From contig QFQS01000003.1 of assembly GCA_003243455.1 (NCBI GenBank), forward strand, positions 1-64,000: a stretch of 64,000 nt of DNA, read 5' to 3'. Source of the stretch: Cereibacter sphaeroides (GTDB lineage Bacteria; Pseudomonadota; Alphaproteobacteria; Rhodobacterales; Rhodobacteraceae). Under the pieces are notes generated by a model, which was not told where the DNA came from, searched no databases, and worked only from the letters and a program-made list of their open reading frames with translations. Positions 18,513 through 27,274 of the stretch are shown one piece after another; the first letter of the stretch is position 1; each line of letters opens with the position of its first letter. The position numbers and the translations under genes were made by a program.

Positions 18513-20693
18513 TCAGCGGACCCGGATGAAGGGTGCGCCGTCTTCTATCGTTCCGATGATCGCCGCCTCTGGATCGCTTACCCGCAGTCCCGCGACAAGC
18601 GCCTGAGCCTTGTCGGCGGGGAGGGCGGCCAGCAGGCCACCGCCCGTCTGCGGGTCGAACAACAGCTTGACGCGGGAGCTTTCGGAGAACTCCATCCGGT
18701 TCGCCACGGACCGGTTCGACGGCGCAATGGAAGAGGCGTGACCGGCCCCTGCCAGCGCCTCGGCCCCCGGCAGGCAGGGCAGGGCGTAAAGGTCGATCCG
18801 CGCCGCCATGCCCGAGGCGTCGAGCATTTCCATCAGATGCCCGGCAAGGCCGAAGCCGGTTACGTCGGTCATCGCATGGGCGACGGGTGCCAGTATGGCG
18901 GAAGCTGCGCCGGATGACCGGGACATGACCGCGTAGGCGTTCGCAACCGCTTCACCCAGTATCTGCCCGTCGATCCGCGCGCGGGCCATCTCGGCGGCAA
19001 GGATCGTGCCGGAGCCAAGTGGCTTGGTCAGGATCAGCGCATCACCTGCGCGCGCGCCGCCCTTTTCGACAATGCGGGGGGCAAGGCCGGTGACGGTGAA
19101 GCCGATGGTAAGTTCGGACCCGATGGAGGTATGGCCGCCGACGATGTCCGCGCCCGCCTCGGTGAAAACCTGCGCTGCCGCCGCCATGATCTCGGCCAGC
19201 GTGCGGGTCTGGAGTTCGGGTGAAAGGCGGGGAAGGATCACCTGTGCCAGTGCGGCCTGCGGCGCGGCGCCCATGGCCCAGATGTCGCCCAGTGCATGCA
19301 CGGCGGCGATCCGTGCCATCAGCCAGGGATCTTCGGCAAAGGCGCGCAGGTGGTCGGTGGTCATCACCTGAAACCCGCTGCCCGCTTTCAGCACCGCGGC
19401 ATCGTCGCCCGGCCCCGACAGCACATCTGGGCGCATCGGCAGCGGCAATTGCCCCAGCGCGGCGGACAGATCGCCCGCGCCGACCTTGGCCCCGCAGCCG
19501 CCGCACAGGGGCTTGCCGCGCAGAATCTCGTCCAGCCCTTCGGCGCGTTCCGGCGGCAGATCGGGAGCGGCCATCGCCGGATAGTCGGCGAACTTGTCCA
19601 TGAAGGTGCGGTCGATCCGGTCCTTCCAGCGCCACAGCAGGGGACCGTCCAGCCGCAGCCCCCATTTGTCGGCCACCGCCCCCTTGCCGCCGGTCGAGAC
19701 CAGTTTCAGGTAGTCGCGCTGCGGCTGGTAGCGGCGCATCGCGCCGCCCGACAGCGCGGCGCGCAGGTTGTGGAACAGTATGGGCGACTGTCGGACGGCG
19801 AAGACGCCCGCCTTTGGCCGTGGTGCAAAGGCCATGTGTGCGCAGTCGCCTGCGGCGAAGATCAGCGGATCGGATGTGCGCAGCATGGGGTCCACGGTGA
19901 CATAGCCGTCTGTCAGCGCCAGCCCGGTCTTGGCCAGCCAGCCCTGCGGCCGCGCCCCGGCAACCCCCAGCACCAGATCGGCGGACAGGATCGAGCCGTC
20001 GGTCAGGTGAACCTCGGTCGCCGTGACCTGCGCGGCCCGCGTGCCCGACAGAAGCAGCACGCCAAGACGGCGCAGATGCGACAGAAGCGCCTTTCGCGCG
20101 CCCGCGCCGATGCCGGACAGGGGGTGCTCGCCCCGCTCCAGCACCATCACCGACACGCGGCGGTCCGGTGCGCCAAGCCGGTGTGCGGTAGCCAGTGCAA
20201 GCTCTACCCCGCCGATGCCGCCGCCAAGGATGACCACGCGCGGGTTGTCGTGGGGCTGCGACAGGAATTCGTCCCAGCGGCGCGCATAGGGGCCAAGCGG
20301 TTTGGCCGCGACCGCGTGTTCGGCGAAGCCCGGCAAATCGGGCAGGTCCGATGTCGCACCGATGTCGAGCGAGGCCAGGTCATAGCCGATGGGCGGGCGG
20401 CCGGCGACATGGATGCGTTGCGCTTCCCGGTCAACGCCTTCGGCCCGGCCAAGGATCAGACGCACGCCTGCGTGCCGGGCAAGGCGCACGAGGTCGATCA
20501 TGATCTGATCGCGGGCGTAGTGCCCGGCGATATAGCCGGGCAGCATACCGGTATAGGGTGCGGCGGGATCGGGGTTGATCAGCGTCAGGCGGACGCCCGG
20601 CAGCGGTTTCATCCCCCACACCCGCAGGACCAGCGCATGGGCATGGCCGCCGCCAATCAGCACGAGGTCGCGGGTCAGGGGGATCGGGGTCAC
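18513..20693 (-). CDS. selD: FAD-dependent oxidoreductase fused to selenophosphate synthase (SelD)
   Basis: 726 aa from GTG 20693 (GGAG 5-6 nt upstream). Residues 1 to about 380 are an NDH-2-like pyridine nucleotide-disulfide oxidoreductase: FAD motif IGGGHAHA (13-20), NAD motif LGGGIGGVEL (156-165), FAD contact AAGDCA (280-285). Residues about 390-726 are SelD, with Cys400-Gly-Ala-Lys403 matching the catalytic Cys-Gly-Cys-Lys of E. coli (second Cys replaced by Ala), then GPGDDAAVL and GGHTSIGSELTIGFTVTG. SelD makes selenophosphate from selenide and ATP; the oxidoreductase half could supply reduced selenium (inference). Such fusions are known in selenium-using bacteria. It pairs functionally with convergent mnmH. 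Confidence 0.92.
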   Translation of the reverse strand: MTPIPLTRDLVLIGGGHAHALVLRVWGMKPLPGVRLTLINPDPAAPYTGMLPGYIAGHYARDQIMIDLVRLARHAGVRLILGRAEGVDREAQRIHVAGRPPIGYDLASLDIGATSDLPDLPGFAEHAVAAKPLGPYARRWDEFLSQPHDNPRVVILGGGIGGVELALATAHRLGAPDRRVSVMVLERGEHPLSGIGAGARKALLSHLRRLGVLLLSGTRAAQVTATEVHLTDGSILSADLVLGVAGARPQGWLAKTGLALTDGYVTVDPMLRTSDPLIFAAGDCAHMAFAPRPKAGVFAVRQSPILFHNLRAALSGGAMRRYQPQRDYLKLVSTGGKGAVADKWGLRLDGPLLWRWKDRIDRTFMDKFADYPAMAAPDLPPERAEGLDEILRGKPLCGGCGAKVGAGDLSAALGQLPLPMRPDVLSGPGDDAAVLKAGSGFQVMTTDHLRAFAEDPWLMARIAAVHALGDIWAMGAAPQAALAQVILPRLSPELQTRTLAEIMAAAAQVFTEAGADIVGGHTSIGSELTIGFTVTGLAPRIVEKGGARAGDALILTKPLGSGTILAAEMARARIDGQILGEAVANAYAVMSRSSGAASAILAPVAHAMTDVTGFGLAGHLMEMLDASGMAARIDLYALPCLPGAEALAGAGHASSIAPSNRSVANRMEFSESSRVKLLFDPQTGGGLLAALPADKAQALVAGLRVSDPEAAIIGTIEDGAPFIRVR

Positions 20694-20805
20694 GAAGGCT
20701 CCATCGGTCGTGCTGCGAAGCGTAGCGTCGGGGCGGCGGGAACGCGAGGGGCGGTTGCGCTTTGCGCGCGGAGTGCCATAGGCTTTCGCCTGCAGGGAGA
20801 GCAGC

Positions 20806-22080
20806 ATGGCGCGTCAGCGGATCGGGCTTCAGCAAAGTCAGCGGTTGCAGATCAATCCTGCGCTTGCGACCTCGATCGAACTGATGCGGATGGATGCGGG
20901 CGGTCTGACGCGGTTCCTGGAAGAGCAGGCGGGGCGCAACCCGTTCCTGGAGATCGAGGAACCGCCGGTCGCCTCGGCCTGGCTGCCGCGCTGGACCAGC
21001 GCCTTTGCCGAAGCGCGGGGCGGGGGCGAGGTGCCCGAGGGCGCCAGTCCGGGGCCAAGCCTGATGGCGCATGTGCTGGCCGAACTGGAGACGGTGACGC
21101 GGTCCGCGCGCGAACGCCAGATCGCGCTGGTGCTGGCCGAGGCGCTGGAACCTTCGGGATGGCTGGGCCGTCCGTTGCCCGAGCTGGCACGCGAGGCGGG
21201 CTGCGCCGAGGGCGATGCGGAAGCGGTGCTGAAGCGGCTGCAGGGGATCGCGCCGACCGGGCTTTTCGCGCGCGACCTGGCTGAATGCCTGCGGCTGCAG
21301 GCGGAAGAGGCGGGGCGGCTGGACCGGGTGATGGAGCGGCTGCTGGACAACCTGGGCCTGCTCGCCGCCGGTGACTTCGAGCGGCTGTCGCAGCTGTGCG
21401 AGGCCAGCGAGGCCGAGGTGATGGCGCGGCTGCGGGTGATCCGCAGCTTTGATCCCAAACCGGGGGCGCAGTTCGATCCGGGATCGTCGGATGCGCGCGA
21501 GCCGGATCTGGTGGCGGCGAAGGCCGACGCGGGGTGGGAGGTGCAGCTGAACCGATCCGCCCTGCCCGCGCTGTCGGTCAGGCGTCCGGGCGTGCGGCCA
21601 GAAGCGGCGGCAGAGCGCGCCGCGCTGGCCGAGGCACTGGGGCTGCGCCGGATGGTCGAGCGGCGCAACATGACCCTTCTGCGGGTGGCGCGCGCAGTTC
21701 TGGCGCAGCAGATGGCCGCGCTGGATCATGGCCTGGGGGCGCTGGTGCCGCTGACGCTTGGCGATGTGGCAAAGACGCTGGAACTGCACGAAAGCACTGT
21801 CAGCCGGGTGATTGCGGGGGTGAGCGTCGCCACGCCGCGCGGCACCTGGCGGCTGAAGGCGCTGTTTGCCCCACGGCTGGGCGATGTATCGGCGGCGGCC
21901 ATCCGCGATGAACTGGCCCGGCTGATCGGCGCCGAGGATCCGGGCGCGCCGCTGACGGATCAGGATCTGACCGAGGCGCTGGTGGGCGCCGGTCGCAGCG
22001 TGGCCCGGCGCACCGTGGCGAAGTATCGCGAGGCACTGGGGATACCGACGGCGGGCGTAAGGCGCAGGCGTCGGCGCTGA
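20806..22080 (+). CDS. rpoN: RNA polymerase sigma-54 factor
   Basis: 424 aa, short compared with E. coli (477) through a reduced region II. Region I (IGLQQSQRLQINPALATSIE), the HTH (HESTVSRVIAGVSVATPRGT) and the RpoN box ARRTVAKYRE (residues 400-409) are all present, so it should be active. AGGGAGAG precedes the ATG. Divergent from selD and followed by a hydantoinase-like gene rather than hpf/ptsN, the usual proteobacterial neighbours. Rhodobacterales often carry rpoN paralogues, so this may be a specialised copy. Confidence 0.93.
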   Translation: MARQRIGLQQSQRLQINPALATSIELMRMDAGGLTRFLEEQAGRNPFLEIEEPPVASAWLPRWTSAFAEARGGGEVPEGASPGPSLMAHVLAELETVTRSARERQIALVLAEALEPSGWLGRPLPELAREAGCAEGDAEAVLKRLQGIAPTGLFARDLAECLRLQAEEAGRLDRVMERLLDNLGLLAAGDFERLSQLCEASEAEVMARLRVIRSFDPKPGAQFDPGSSDAREPDLVAAKADAGWEVQLNRSALPALSVRRPGVRPEAAAERAALAEALGLRRMVERRNMTLLRVARAVLAQQMAALDHGLGALVPLTLGDVAKTLELHESTVSRVIAGVSVATPRGTWRLKALFAPRLGDVSAAAIRDELARLIGAEDPGAPLTDQDLTEALVGAGRSVARRTVAKYREALGIPTAGVRRRRRR

Positions 22081-22234
22081 ACCATTGAGTGGGGTCCCCC
22101 CGTCAGCGGTTGATCCCCGGACCAATGGCGGCCCAACCGGCGGCCCCAGGGGATATTTCTGAACGGAAGAAGGGGGAGGGCTGGCGAATGCCCCGCTTTG
22201 GGCTTAGCCATGCTTCGCGGACAAGGAGCGGGAC

Positions 22235-24271
22235 ATGGCGGTTTTCCTGGGCGTCGATACTGGCGGCACCTATACCGACGCGGTGATCGTGGACGAGGCG
22301 GCCGACCGGGTGATCGGATCGGCCAAGTCGCTGACCACGCGCGGCGATCTGGCGCTGGGGATCGGTCGGGCCGTCGATGCGGCCATCGCGGGTGCGGGCG
22401 TCGCGGCATCGGAGGTAAGGCTGGTCTCGCTGTCCACGACGCTGGCCACCAATGCGCTGGTCGAGGGACAGGGAGAGCGCGTGGCGCTGATCGTCATCGG
22501 CTTTGACGAGGGCGATCTGGAACGCGGCGGTCTGGCAGAGGTGATGGGCGGCGATCCGGTGGTTCGCCTGACCGGCGGGCATGGCCATGCGGGGCAAGAG
22601 GCGGCTCCGCTGGATCTGGAGGGGCTGGAAACAGCGGTTGCCGGGTTGGCGGGGCAGGTGACGGGTTTCGCCGTGGCCGCCCGCTTTGCCACGCGCAACC
22701 CCGCGCATGAAGTGGCCGCGCGCGCGCTGATCCGCCGCGTCACGGGGCGCCCCGTGACCTGTTCGCATGAGTTGTCGGCCCAGTTGAACGGACCGAAACG
22801 CGCCCTGACCGCCGTGCTGAATGCGCGGCTGATCGGGATGATCGACCGCCTTGTGGCTGCCTGCGAGCGGCACCTTGCAGCGATTGGTATCGAGGCGCCG
22901 CTGATGGTGGTGCGGGGCGACGGCGCGCTGATTTCGGCCGCCATGGTGCGGGAGCGCCCCATCGAAACCATCCTGTCCGGACCTGCCGCCAGCATCGTCG
23001 GCGCGCGCTGGCTGACCGGCGAGAGTGACGCGCTTGTGTCGGACATTGGCGGGACGACGACGGACGTGGCCTTGCTGCGCGGAGGGCTGCCGGAGATCGA
23101 CCCGGCGGGGGCAAGGGTCGGGGCCTATCGAACAATGGTCGAGGCTGTCGCGATGCGCACCACGGGGCTTGGCGGTGATTCCGAAGTGCATCTCTTGGCC
23201 GAAGGGTTGACCGGAGGGCTGCGCCTTGGCCCGCGCCGGTTGGTGCCGGTGTCGCTTCTGGCGGTCGATCACCCGGCACTGGTGCATGATGCGCTGGATC
23301 GCTGGCTGTCGAATGACGCGGTCGGCGAGCAGGACGGGCGTTTCGTCATCCCCATGTCCGGGTCCACCGGCGGCCTGTCGGCGCGCGAGGCGGCGGTTCT
23401 GGCCCGTATAACCGCGCCGATGGTGATGGGCGCCGCACTGACTTCGCGGCTGGAGGTGGCGGCGCTGGAGCGTCTGGTGGCGCGCGGGCTGGTCATGATT
23501 TCGGGTGTTACGCCGTCGGACGCGAGCCACGTGCTGGGTCGGCTGGAAAGCTGGGATGGTGTTGCGGCGGAAAAGGCTGTGCGGTTGCTGGCGCGGCGGC
23601 GGAACGGGCAGGGCGAGCGTTTTGCGCCAGATGCCGCGACGTTTGCGCAGGCGATCGTGGACCAGTTGACCGCGCAGACCGCCAATTGCCTGCTGGAAGC
23701 GGCGTTCGGCGAAGATCCGCGTTTCGCCGAGCAGGCGCCAGAGGTGCTGGCGCGTCATTCCCTGACGGTCGCCGGGTTGGACGGGCATCGCGGCGTCATC
23801 GAGATATCGGCCCGGCTGGGCGTGCCGGTGATCGGGCTGGGCGCCTCTGCGCCGTCCTATTACGGCGCCGTCGGAGAGCGGCTGGGCGCAAGGATGATCC
23901 TGCCCGAACATGCAGGCGTCGCCAACGCGATCGGAGCGGTCGTGGGGCAGGTGTCGCAGCGCGCCATCGGCATCGTGACCAGCCCCGGCGAGGGCCGCTT
24001 CACCGCCCATCTGCCCGAGGGGCTGGTGGTTTTCGCCAGCCGGGACGAGGCACTTTCCGCGCTGGAGGGTGCATTGGCGGCAGAGGCATCGACGCGTGCG
24101 AAGAAAGCCGGAGCGGACGATCTGTCGCTGAGCGTCGACCGGCAGATTCGCGAGGCCGTGGTAGAAGGCCAGCCGATGTTCATCGAGGCCACCGTCTCGG
24201 TCACGGCCAGCGGTCGCCCGCGCGTTGCGCATTCCGGCGATACATCCGAAGCCGCTTCGTTTTCCGCTTGA
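22235..24271 (+). CDS. Hydantoinase/oxoprolinase family protein (HyuA-like)
   Basis: 678 aa. The N-terminal Hydant_A_N/ASKHA fold begins GVDTGGTYTDAVIVDE; the second half carries the phosphate motifs SDIGGTTTDVALL and GLGGDSEVHL. Family members are ATP-dependent 5-oxoprolinases, hydantoinases and acetone-carboxylase beta-type subunits. No HyuB partner follows, so the substrate is unknown. AAGGAGCGGG precedes ATG 22235. The 154-nt leader contains GGGGATATTT near 22151, the same core as the repeat at 45316-45394. Confidence 0.85.
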   Translation: MAVFLGVDTGGTYTDAVIVDEAADRVIGSAKSLTTRGDLALGIGRAVDAAIAGAGVAASEVRLVSLSTTLATNALVEGQGERVALIVIGFDEGDLERGGLAEVMGGDPVVRLTGGHGHAGQEAAPLDLEGLETAVAGLAGQVTGFAVAARFATRNPAHEVAARALIRRVTGRPVTCSHELSAQLNGPKRALTAVLNARLIGMIDRLVAACERHLAAIGIEAPLMVVRGDGALISAAMVRERPIETILSGPAASIVGARWLTGESDALVSDIGGTTTDVALLRGGLPEIDPAGARVGAYRTMVEAVAMRTTGLGGDSEVHLLAEGLTGGLRLGPRRLVPVSLLAVDHPALVHDALDRWLSNDAVGEQDGRFVIPMSGSTGGLSAREAAVLARITAPMVMGAALTSRLEVAALERLVARGLVMISGVTPSDASHVLGRLESWDGVAAEKAVRLLARRRNGQGERFAPDAATFAQAIVDQLTAQTANCLLEAAFGEDPRFAEQAPEVLARHSLTVAGLDGHRGVIEISARLGVPVIGLGASAPSYYGAVGERLGARMILPEHAGVANAIGAVVGQVSQRAIGIVTSPGEGRFTAHLPEGLVVFASRDEALSALEGALAAEASTRAKKAGADDLSLSVDRQIREAVVEGQPMFIEATVSVTASGRPRVAHSGDTSEAASFSA

Positions 24272-24308
24272 CCTCTGCAAGCGGCCTGACTAGGTAGCCC
24301 CGACCCTT

Positions 24309-24385
24309 GGCGAGGTAGCTCAGCTGGTTAGAGCACACGACTCATAATCGTGGGGTCGGGGGTTCGAGTCCCCCCCTCGCCACCA
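24309..24385 (+). tRNA. tRNA-Met (anticodon CAU), elongator type
   Basis: Full cloverleaf including the encoded CCA: acceptor GGCGAGG/CCTCGCC, D arm GCTC/GAGC, anticodon stem CACGA/TCGTG with loop CTCATAA (CAT at 24343-24345), T arm GGGGG-TTCGAGT-CCCCC. The G1-C72 pair and the absence of GGG/CCC in the anticodon stem exclude the initiator tRNA. A lysidine-modified tRNA-Ile(CAU) cannot be wholly excluded from sequence alone. Confidence 0.93.
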
Positions 24386-24413
24386 ATAAATTCAAAGATA
24401 CGGACGGGAAAAC

Positions 24414-24437
24414 GGCCTCGCGGAAGCGGGGCCTTTT
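24414..24437 (+). terminator. Terminator after tRNA-Met
   Basis: GGCCTCGC (24414-24421), GGAA loop, GCGGGGCC (24426-24433), TTTT; one G-U pair. The following stretch 24438-24738 (about 300 nt) shows no supportable gene. Confidence 0.75.
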
Positions 24438-24738
24438 CGTTTGAGGCGACGTTCAGGGGGCATCGGTTTGGCTGTGAAAACCACGCCGGTTCTTCTGGCA
24501 TCGCGTATTGGATCGCGTCTGCGATTCTCAGCGTCCTGGCCTTTTGCCTCCGCGCAAAACAGGAGCGCGCGAGTCTTGTTCGCAGGAATTGCGGCCTTTG
24601 GGTAAGCGGCAATGGAACGTTTCCTGTCAAAGCGATGGTGTGAAGCACAAAATTCCGCGAACCGTGTCTTTAAGGCCTTTGCGTTGCATTCTTTGCCGCC
24701 CTCTTGCGTCCGGCATCCGTGCGCTTTACCTCTGGCTT

Positions 24739-24862
24739 GTTCTCAGGGCGGGGTGCAATTCCCCACCGGCGGTGACAGCCCGCGAGCGCCTTCGGTGACG
24801 AAGGGTCAGCAGATCCGGTGAAATTCCGGGGCCGACGGTATAGTCCGGATGGAAGAGAACGG
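24739..24862 (+). ncRNA. FMN riboswitch (RFN element)
   Basis: Canonical RFN blocks occur in order: TCTCAGGGCGGGGTGCAATT (from 24741), CCCCACCGGCGGT, AGCCCGCGAGCGCC, GGTCAGCAGATCCGGTGAAA, then GGCCGACGGTATAGTCCGGA and TGGAAGAGAAC (to about 24860). It ends about 78 nt before ribH, whose leader contains GC-rich complementary stretches and a GGAAGGTTCC around the ribosome-binding site. No U-run terminator is obvious, so control may be translational (inference). Expected to repress ribH when FMN is high. Confidence 0.95.
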
Positions 24863-24938
24863 TCGGCGGGATGCCTTTCGGGGCGGCCCGGCGTGCCGTG
24901 ATGCTCTGGGACCTGACGCAGTAACGGAAGGTTCCAAA

Positions 24939-25421
24939 ATGCCGAACAAAGATCAGACCAGACCCCGTATCGCCTTCATCAAGGCGCGCTGGCACGCCGA
25001 CATCGTCGACCGCGCGCATGAAGGGTTCATTGCCGCCGCCGCCGAGTTGCTGCCGCGCGCGGATATTGAGGCCTTTGACGTGCCGGGCGCGTTCGAGATG
25101 CCCTTGCTGGCGCAAAAGCTGGCGCGGACGGGCGAATATGACGCGGTGGTCGCCGCGGCCTTCGTCGTGGACGGGGGCATCTATCGCCATGACTTCGTGG
25201 CGGGCGCGGTCGTGACCGGGTTGATGAATGCGCAGCTGGAAACCGGGGTGCCGGTGTTCTCGGTCTCGCTGACGCCGCACAACTATCAGCCGACCGAGGT
25301 GCTGACCCAGTTCTATCGCGAGCACTTCGTCAAGAAGGGGTCCGAGGCGGCGGAAGCGGTGCGGCAGGTTCTGGCACTGGATCGCGAACTGGCGGGCCGT
25401 GGCCTGCGCAAGTCGGCCTGA
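24939..25421 (+). CDS. ribH2: 6,7-dimethyl-8-ribityllumazine synthase, type II
   Basis: 160 aa. ARWHADIVD, FDVPGAFEMP, LARTG and VDGGIYRHDFVAGAVVTGLM closely resemble the Brucella/Mesorhizobium RibH2 class (decameric type), including the active-site region His84. It condenses the pyrimidinedione with 3,4-dihydroxybutanone phosphate. ATG 24939 has GGAAGG 7-8 nt upstream. It stands alone behind an FMN riboswitch; no other rib gene is nearby, so a housekeeping ribH may exist elsewhere. Confidence 0.93.
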   Translation: MPNKDQTRPRIAFIKARWHADIVDRAHEGFIAAAAELLPRADIEAFDVPGAFEMPLLAQKLARTGEYDAVVAAAFVVDGGIYRHDFVAGAVVTGLMNAQLETGVPVFSVSLTPHNYQPTEVLTQFYREHFVKKGSEAAEAVRQVLALDRELAGRGLRKSA

Positions 25422-25440
25422 GCCAGCTTCGAAAATACAA

Positions 25441-25476
25441 ACGCCCCGGCTTCCAGCGAAGCCGGGGCGTCTTTTT
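25441..25476 (+). terminator. Terminator of ribH2 (bidirectional)
   Basis: ACGCCCCGGCTTC (25441-25453), CAGC loop, GAAGCCGGGGCGT (25458-25470), then CTTTTT. A perfect 13-bp stem; it also faces the end of the leftward lipoprotein gene. Confidence 0.88.
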
Positions 25477-25485
25477 GTCTGGCAA

Positions 25486-25698
25486 TCAGTTGGTCGGAGC
25501 TCTCGCGCCTACCACGGTGCCAGCGGCGGCACCCACCAGCATGGCGGCGGTTTTGCCTGAGCCGTTGCCGACGGCGCTGCCGAGGGCCGCGCCACCCAGG
25601 GCGCCGGTCATGGCGTTCAGTTCCTGGCTGTCGGTGCAGGCGCTGGTGGCGACCATAGCGCCAAGGGCCGCCACGAGGGCAAATTTCCGGTAAAGCAT
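25486..25698 (-). CDS. Small glycine-zipper lipoprotein
   Basis: 70 aa from ATG 25698 (MLYRKFALVAALGAMVATSAC). The first in-frame ATG, at 25704, leaves its AAGGA directly abutting the codon, so the second ATG, 6 nt further, fits better. Lipobox TSAC at residues 18-21 predicts lipidation, then a Gly/Ala zipper (GALGGAALGSAVGNGSG, AAMLVGAAAGTVVGA) as in OmsB/SlyB-like outer-membrane lipoproteins. Function unknown; probably envelope-associated. Confidence 0.75.
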   Translation of the reverse strand: MLYRKFALVAALGAMVATSACTDSQELNAMTGALGGAALGSAVGNGSGKTAAMLVGAAAGTVVGARAPTN

Positions 25699-25819
25699 TT
25701 TCATTCCTTTGGTGTTTGTCCAGTTCCCGGATTCGAAACTATCAGCGCCCGCGCAGCGTGCAAAGTGCTTAACTTCGATCCTGCGGCAGCTCGCTTCGCT
25801 CGGCGATAATATGCCGCGG

Positions 25820-27274
25820 TCAGGCGCGGGCGCGTGCTATCGCCCGCGCCCAGGCGGCCCGCAACCCGTCCCGATCCGCCGGGTTCATCGACGGCGTGAA
25901 ACGGTTGGGCGGCGCGTTCAACGCCATCGGTTGGCCAAGCGCGGCGAATGCCATCGCCGCAGCCCCCAGCGCGCCGACCTCTTCGACCTCGGCACGCAAT
26001 ACGGGGCGGGCGATCAGGTCGGACTGAAGCTGCATCAGGAAGCCGTTCGACGAGGCTCCGCCATCGGCGCGCAGGTCGTCGATAGGATGGCCGACATCCC
26101 GCTCCATCGCCGCGAACACGTCCGCGATCTGCTGGGTGATGGCCTCGAAGGTGGCACGGGCAAGATGCGCCGGCGTCGTGGCATGGGTCATGCCCGAAAT
26201 AGTGCCGGTCGCGGCATCGTCCCAATAGGGCGCCCCAAGTCCGGCAAGCGCCGGCACAAAGGTGACGCCGCCCGCATCGGGCACCGTTTGCGCCAGATCG
26301 GACAGGGCGGCGGCATCGCGTTGGCCCAGAAGTTTTGCCATGAATGCCGCAGCCTGGGCCGAGACGGTGATATTGCCTTCCAGCGCATGGGCGGTGCCGT
26401 TGCGGTCGGTCCAGGCGATTGTGCCGGACAGCCCGTTGGCCGACGCCACGCGTTTCGGGGCAAGCGTCATCAGCGAGGAGCCGGTTCCGTAGGTTGCCTT
26501 TACCGTGCCGGGGGCGCGAACGCCGTGGCCGTAAAGCGCGGCGTGGCTGTCGCCCATCATTGCGTGGATCGGCACGCCGGCAGGCAGGGCGGTGGCTCCG
26601 GCAGCGGTCCTGCCAAAGTCGGCGTCCGAGGGCATCGGCTGTGGCAGGCAGGCGACAGGCGCGCCGAACAGGGCGCAAAGATCGGGGCTGAACGTCAGCT
26701 TGGCGGTATCGAAAAGCTGCGTTCGCGAGGCATTGGAGTGGTCGGTGGCAAAGGACGCACCAGCCGTCAGGTTCCACAACAGCCAGGCATCGACGGTGCC
26801 TGCGCGCAGTCGGCCCTTCGCCAGAAGATCGGACGCGGCCGGCACGTTGTGCATTATCCAGCCGAGCTTCGACGCCGGAAACAGCGGGTTGATGCCCAAC
26901 CCCGTTGCGGCCACCACGGCATCGTTGTGACCAGCCGCGATCAGCGCCGCGCAATCGGCGGCGGTGCGGCGGCATTGCCAGATGATGGCGGGGCAGATCG
27001 GCTCCGATGTCTCGGCGTCCCAGACTACCAGCGTCTCACGCTGGTTGGCGATGGCGATGGCATCGGGCGTGCCGGTCTGGGAGACGATGTCGGCGATGAC
27101 CTTTTGCACGCTTTCCCAGATGGCCGTGGCCGATTGCTCGGCCCATCCCGGCTGCGGATACTGCGTGGTCAGCGGCGACGAGGCGCGGGCAAGTATGCGG
27201 CCAGAGGCATCGACCAGCACCGCCTTGGTGTTGGTCGTGCCCTGGTCGATCGCCAGAACGCGTCCGGTGTTCAT
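25820..27274 (-). CDS. FGGY-family carbohydrate kinase
   Basis: 484 aa, starting MNTGRVLAIDQGTTNTKAVL. The N-terminal FGGY ATPase motif (DQGTTNTKAVLVD), ATP-binding GTGSSLMTL and the C-terminal DGGASSNGFLMQLQSDL are characteristic. The family phosphorylates glycerol, xylulose, ribulose, fuculose and related polyols or ketoses. Its ATG overlaps the stop of the upstream transketolase gene by 4 nt, so they are translationally coupled. Located after an isomerase and a split transketolase, it probably phosphorylates the ketose product of the isomerase (inference). Glycerol kinase is an alternative by similarity but not by context. Confidence 0.88.
   Translation of the reverse strand: MNTGRVLAIDQGTTNTKAVLVDASGRILARASSPLTTQYPQPGWAEQSATAIWESVQKVIADIVSQTGTPDAIAIANQRETLVVWDAETSEPICPAIIWQCRRTAADCAALIAAGHNDAVVAATGLGINPLFPASKLGWIMHNVPAASDLLAKGRLRAGTVDAWLLWNLTAGASFATDHSNASRTQLFDTAKLTFSPDLCALFGAPVACLPQPMPSDADFGRTAAGATALPAGVPIHAMMGDSHAALYGHGVRAPGTVKATYGTGSSLMTLAPKRVASANGLSGTIAWTDRNGTAHALEGNITVSAQAAAFMAKLLGQRDAAALSDLAQTVPDAGGVTFVPALAGLGAPYWDDAATGTISGMTHATTPAHLARATFEAITQQIADVFAAMERDVGHPIDDLRADGGASSNGFLMQLQSDLIARPVLRAEVEEVGALGAAAMAFAALGQPMALNAPPNRFTPSMNPADRDGLRAAWARAIARARA

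Noticed and set aside
19296..21284. Long rightward open frame antisense to the selD fusion and running into rpoN
   Set aside because: The opposite strand encodes FAD and SelD motifs and the following rpoN is in another frame; codon use of this frame is shadow-like.
24309..24385. Initiator tRNA-fMet
   Set aside because: It has a G1-C72 pair and no three consecutive G-C pairs in the anticodon stem, unlike bacterial initiator tRNA.
24438..24738. Short open frames between tRNA-Met and the FMN riboswitch
   Set aside because: No ribosome-binding site, motif or consistent codon use; the frames overlap the tRNA or the riboswitch.
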